Origin: an uncultured Dyadobacter sp.
Lineage (GTDB): Bacteria; Bacteroidota; Bacteroidia; Cytophagales; Spirosomataceae
Length of the DNA: 10,675 nt
Assembly (NCBI GenBank): GCA_946481035.1
Contig: CAMLNK010000054.1
Coordinates: 1-10,675 of the forward strand
Direction: 5' to 3'
Shown here: positions 8,801-10,675 of the stretch, in pieces
How the letters are laid out: each line of letters begins with the position of its first letter
Position numbering within the stretch: position 1 is the first letter of the stretch
Program-made: the position numbers and the translations under genes
Notes under the pieces: generated by a model
What the model was told of the DNA's origin: nothing
The model's database searches: none
Seen by the model: the letters and a program-made list of their open reading frames with translations, nothing else

Positions 8801-8995
8801 CTCTATCTCCTCGGCGCTGCGCCCGTTCCATTGCGTTACGATGATGATCTGCGTGTTGGTCACGTCCGGAAACGCTTCCAGGGGCGTGTTCTGGTAGCTG
8901 ACAATGCCCGAAATGATCAGCAGGCCTGTCATAAAGAATATGAAGAACCGGTTCTTGAGCGAAAAGCCCACGATGCCTCGGATGAATTTGTTCAT
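5888..8995 (-). CDS. czcA: Heavy-metal efflux RND pump, CzcA-like inner-membrane component
   Basis: Proton-driven transporter that exports metal cations through a tripartite complex with a periplasmic adaptor and an outer-membrane channel. The 1035-aa length is normal for the heavy-metal (HME) RND family. It has the expected order: TM1 near residues 14-34 (FFIFFMTGLLIISGIVSY), a large periplasmic loop, TM2-6 (about 335-505), TM7 (about 530-552), a second loop, and TM8-12 (about 860-1028). The proton-relay helix reads DFGIIIDGAVVMVE with D396, D402 and E409, matching the DFGxxxDGAxxxVE signature of the CzcA (Zn/Co/Cd/Ni) group rather than the Ala-containing version of CusA (Cu/Ag). After that Glu comes Gly instead of the common Asn. 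Exact metal specificity cannot be fixed from sequence. It is the last gene of a minus-strand C-B-A operon; 227 bp with inverted repeat arrays precede its ATG and no Shine-Dalgarno is visible. Confidence 0.93.
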   Translation of the reverse strand: MNKFIRGIVGFSLKNRFFIFFMTGLLIISGIVSYQNTPLEAFPDVTNTQIIIVTQWNGRSAEEIERFVTVPIEVAMNSVQQKTNVRSTTMFGLSIVKIIFDDNVEDFFARQQVNNQLRTVSLPEGVEPDVQPPYGPTGEIFRFTLQSKDRDSRELLTLHKWVIDRQLRSVPGVADVVAFGGRDKIYEVQVNPTKLVKYNITPLEVYQAVTKSNINVGGDVIEKNGQAYVVRGIGLLNSIPDIQNIIVEYVKDNPVLVKDVADVKESDMPRVGQVGLDGNDDVVEGIVVQRKGENPSEVLARVKDKIEELNTKILPPDVKMVTFYDRDNLIEFCAHTVKHNLVEGIVLVTVIVFLFMADWRTTVIVSIIIPLALLFAFMCLKLKGMSANLLSMGAIDFGIIIDGAVVMVEGIFVALDHLAHRNGMDRFNKLSKLGLIKRTGGELGKAIFFSKLIIITALIPIFSFQKVEGKMFTPLAYTLGFALLGALLYTLTLVPVLCSILLNKNVREKSNPVVRFFDKTVTRGFEWCYARKKLSVIFAFAFLGATLFSAKFLGTEFLPTLNEGALWVEAKMPMSSSLAETTKMVTTLRAKLNEFPEVNGVLSQTGRSNDGTDPSGFYYVQMQVNLKPKDEWKRKISQDDLIEEMDTKLKQFQGINYNYSQPIIDNVAEAVAGMNASNAVKIYGDDLETLNNKANQVLEAIKDVPGIKDVGILRNIGQPEISVILHDHKMAQYGVSIADAQAVIEMAIGGKTASILYEGERKFDIRLRYEQQYRRTVDDIQQLMVPTLTGGKIPLKEISTIRTVTGPAFVYRDNNKRFIGVKFSVRERDLGSTIAEAQSKVKPLLSSLPKGYSVSWSGEFENQVRATARLGQVVPISLIGIFILLFIMFSNAKDAGLVLINVPFALIGGILALHVTHMNFGISAGVGFIALFGLCVQNGVILISVFNKNLAARMTLDEAIREGVKSRIRPVIMTALMAAIGLLPAAVSTGIGSETQKPLAIVVIGGLITATVLTLLVFPIIYGFFNRKIKVSKYA

Positions 8996-9001
8996 GAGTC
9001 A

Positions 9002-9065
9002 ATGATTGAATGACTGGATGATTGAATGACTGAATGATTGAATGATTGAATGATTGAATGATTGA
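9002..9065 (+). repeat. Tandem 8-bp repeat array, left arm
   Basis: Eight contiguous units of ATGATTGA as read on the + strand. Six are exact; unit 2 (9010-9017) is ATGACTGG and unit 4 (9026-9033) is ATGACTGA. A degenerate ninth copy follows (9066-9073), and an isolated copy of the same motif lies at 9102-9112. The array ends only 6 bases from the complement of the pump gene's ATG (8993-8995), so in the mRNA it occupies the ribosome-landing region. Confidence 0.95.
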
Positions 9066-9196
9066 ATGAATGTGTGAATGATCAAGGATAGTAGCGATTG
9101 CTGAATGATTGAGTGAGTAAAATCTAAGAATGAAAGATGTCGTCAGGAAGCACATAGCCCTATTCGGTCATTCAGTCATTCAATCATTCAGTCATT
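9025..9196 (-). promoter_or_regulatory. Long inverted repeat with 21-bp perfect core in the adaptor-pump intergenic mRNA
   Basis: Bases 9025-9045 and 9176-9196 are exact reverse complements (21 of 21). Pairing continues past one mismatch for seven more bases (9047-9053 with 9168-9174) and, after two mismatches, four more. On the outer side, one mismatch is followed by five pairs. The loop between the arms is about 100-130 bases. In the operon transcript this hairpin would follow the adaptor stop codon and end just before the pump start codon. It could block ribosome access, protect the upstream message, or simply be a by-product of repeat expansion; which one cannot be told from the sequence. 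Confidence 0.6.
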
Positions 9197-9234
9197 AAAT
9201 CAATCATTCGGTCATTCAAAATTCAATCATTCAG
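9168..9234 (-). repeat. Tandem 8-bp repeat array, right arm, inverted relative to the left arm
   Basis: On the + strand this reads as units TCATTCAG (9168-9175), TCATTCAA (9176-9183), TCATTCAG (9184-9191), TCATTAAA (9192-9199), TCATTCGG (9204-9211), TCATTCAA (9212-9219) and TCATTCAG (9227-9234), with 4-base and 7-base fillers after 9199 and 9219. It is the reverse complement of the left-arm unit and more degenerate. The last copy lies inside the adaptor gene and encodes its terminal Leu-Asn-Asp and part of the stop context. Confidence 0.92.
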
Positions 9235-10311
9235 CGCGTCATAAACGAGCAACTGGTTCTTCGAAATGATCGCTTCGCCGGGTTTGAGGCCTTCGCGTAC
9301 GTAAGTCGTGTTGGCGAGGGAGCGGTACACTTCCACGGGCCGCGTTTCGATTTTCGTGCGGCTGTGGTACACCATTACCCAGTTCTTGCTGCGGTCGAAA
9401 ATGACGGCTTGCGACGGGATTGCCTGCATTTTATCGCCTTCCTCGAAGTTGAGGGTGACGGTGGCGTGCATTTCCGGTTTGAGTTTGAACCCTACATTCT
9501 GCAACTGAATGCGGATCTTCATCGCCTTGGTGTCAGGGTCGAGGACGTTGTAGATTTTATCGACCTTCCCTTTGAAAACCTCGTCCGAAAAGCTGATCGT
9601 ACGCACTTCCGCAGGCATACCGAGCTTAATGCGCGGAATGTCGCTTTCATTCACATTAGCCATTACCCACACGTCTGCGATCTGGCCCACGGTGAACAGG
9701 CTTTCGGAGTTATCCGAGCGCAGCTGCATGCCGCGGTTCACATTTTTGTCGATAATGAAGCCATTAATGGGCGATTTGACCGTGTAATTGGTGGATTTTC
9801 CTAAACCGTAAATTGAGAAGACTTCTTTCACGCGGTTCAGTTCGGCTTGCGCTTTGTCTACAATCTGGCGGGCGGAAATCACATCGCGCTCCGGTACGAG
9901 TTTGCTTTCAAACAAGTCTTCGGTCGACGACAGGTTCTTCTGTGCAATGAGCAGATCGGACTGCGCCTGGATCATCTGCCGCTCGAAATCCGCTACTTCA
10001 CCGGAACGGATCGTGGCGAGTTTCTGGCCTTTGCGGACATTATCGCCCAGCTCCACATCCACTTCATCCACATTACCACCCACCAGCGGGTATACTTTAA
10101 TGACCTGGTTTTCGTCCGGCACGACCTTACCTACCAGTGTGAGCTCGTTACGGACCGGCTCGGTGCGGACGGTGTCGATTTTAATGCGGCTCATCATGGT
10201 ATCCGAAAGCATAAACGCCTTCGATTCGTCGTTTTCAGCTTTCTTTTGCTCGCAGGACGTGAGCCACACGCCCACAGCGGCCAGCACGACTACATACAGT
10301 GTATTTTTCAT
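9223..10311 (-). CDS. czcB: Periplasmic adaptor (membrane-fusion) lipoprotein of metal RND efflux, CzcB/CusB-like
   Basis: Bridges the RND pump and the outer-membrane channel. The 362-aa protein starts with a lipoprotein signal (VVVLAAVGVWLTSC) whose lipobox Cys is C20, so it should be lipid-anchored. Domains follow the family order: first half-lipoyl (about 70-100, GGNVDEVDVELGDNVRKGQ), an alpha-helical hairpin (about 104-165, rich in Gln/Ala/Glu), second half-lipoyl (about 175-205, YTVKSPINGFIIDKNVNRGMQL), a beta-barrel (about 205-290, ADVWVMANVNESDIPRIKLGM), and the membrane-proximal domain to the end. There is no His-rich or extra C-terminal metal-binding domain. It begins 18 bp after the channel gene's stop, consistent with one transcript. 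Its last sense codons CTG AAT GAT plus TGA are themselves a copy of the 8-bp repeat that fills the following gap. Confidence 0.92.
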   Translation of the reverse strand: MKNTLYVVVLAAVGVWLTSCEQKKAENDESKAFMLSDTMMSRIKIDTVRTEPVRNELTLVGKVVPDENQVIKVYPLVGGNVDEVDVELGDNVRKGQKLATIRSGEVADFERQMIQAQSDLLIAQKNLSSTEDLFESKLVPERDVISARQIVDKAQAELNRVKEVFSIYGLGKSTNYTVKSPINGFIIDKNVNRGMQLRSDNSESLFTVGQIADVWVMANVNESDIPRIKLGMPAEVRTISFSDEVFKGKVDKIYNVLDPDTKAMKIRIQLQNVGFKLKPEMHATVTLNFEEGDKMQAIPSQAVIFDRSKNWVMVYHSRTKIETRPVEVYRSLANTTYVREGLKPGEAIISKNQLLVYDALND

Positions 10312-10329
10312 TGGGAAATGAGTTAGTGG

Positions 10330-10675
10330 TTAATTAAACAGCTCTTCGCCGACAACGTAATTGAGCTCCTCGTAGACCTTGATGCGGTCGGCTTGGAGGC
10401 GGTTATATTCCTTGATGCTCTCGTTGTAGGTTTCGATGAAGTCGATGAATTCCAGCAGGGAGATATTCCGTTTCTGGAAATTGTCGTAAATGCCGTTGCT
10501 CAGGAGCTGGAACTGGTCGGTAAACTGCCCTTCCACGCTCTGGAATGCCTTGTCGGCAATGCCCACTTTCTGTACGGCGGCATCGACTTCGTTACTAACT
10601 GCATTCTGCTTGGCATTTTCGGCTGTTTTGAAATAGCTGATATTGCTTCTGGCGGCCCGGATATTACCCTGGTTC
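10330..10675 (-). CDS. TolC-like outer-membrane efflux channel, CzcC family (C-terminal part only)
   Basis: Only the last 114 residues are in the window; the reading frame is open to the right edge (first full codon at 10674), so the 5' part lies outside. The visible part begins NQGNIRAARSNI, a motif typical of outer-membrane efflux proteins near the second long coiled-coil hairpin. It continues with heptad-like helices (AENAKQNAVSNEVDAAVQKV, GIYDNFQKRNISLLEFIDFIETYNESIKEYNR), ending ELFN. A GTG at 10564-10566 could be taken for a start, but the conserved motif upstream of it in the same frame shows that it is internal. The adaptor and pump genes downstream make this the C component of a C-B-A operon, whose promoter must lie outside the window. 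Confidence 0.85.
   Translation of the reverse strand, partial: NQGNIRAARSNISYFKTAENAKQNAVSNEVDAAVQKVGIADKAFQSVEGQFTDQFQLLSNGIYDNFQKRNISLLEFIDFIETYNESIKEYNRLQADRIKVYEELNYVVGEELFN

Noticed and set aside
8691..9155. A 154-aa minus-strand frame crossing the repeat array, with repeated Asn-His-Ser-Ile-Ile-Gln-Ser-Phe
   Set aside because: The peptide repeat is just the 8-bp unit read in three frames (24 bases = 8 codons), and the rest overlaps the strongly supported pump gene in another frame.
8996..9234. CRISPR-like array
   Set aside because: Units are 8 bp, contiguous and without unique spacers of regular length; no cas genes are nearby.
10330..10566. A separate 78-aa gene starting at the GTG at 10566
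   Set aside because: The same frame continues upstream to the window edge with the conserved outer-membrane efflux motif NQGNIRAA, so this is the C-terminal end of a larger gene.

Overview
The window looks like chromosomal DNA of a Bacteroidota bacterium, most likely a Cytophagales member of the Dyadobacter/Spirosoma type. This is inferred from the style of the proteins (RpoN start, CzcA-type N-terminus), the near absence of Shine-Dalgarno sequences before clear start codons, AT-rich leaders, and a signal peptide followed by a Gln. I cannot name the species from sequence alone.

Layout. Bases 1-458 are non-coding. They hold a strong hairpin at the left edge (tail of an unseen upstream gene) and a GC-rich segment (about 190-302) with two mutually exclusive stems, a T-run, and a sigma-54-like -24/-12 sequence. 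Three closely spaced + strand genes follow: rpoN (sigma-54), a NtrC-type sigma-54 activator/response regulator (REC-AAA+-Fis), and a soluble receiver-PAS-histidine kinase. With gaps of only 26 and 20 bp they are very probably one operon. It would supply the sigma factor, the ATPase activator it needs, and a kinase that may phosphorylate that activator. After 85 bp comes a secreted, probably outer-membrane beta-barrel protein of unknown function.

A perfect 13-bp hairpin (5822-5855) separates these + strand genes from a convergent minus-strand operon for a heavy-metal RND efflux system of CzcCBA type. Read in its own direction it is: the C-terminal end of a TolC-like outer-membrane factor (cut by the window edge), a lipoprotein membrane-fusion protein, and a 1035-aa inner-membrane RND pump with the acidic transmembrane signature of the divalent-cation (HME1/CzcA-like) group. 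Together they would form a tripartite pump from periplasm/inner membrane to the exterior.

The most unusual structure is the 227-bp gap between the fusion-protein and pump genes. It carries an 8-bp tandem repeat array next to the pump start codon and an opposite-orientation array that begins inside the last codons of the fusion-protein gene. In the operon mRNA these could fold into a long hairpin ending a few bases before the pump start codon. I see no CRISPR array, tRNA, rRNA, insertion sequence or phage gene.
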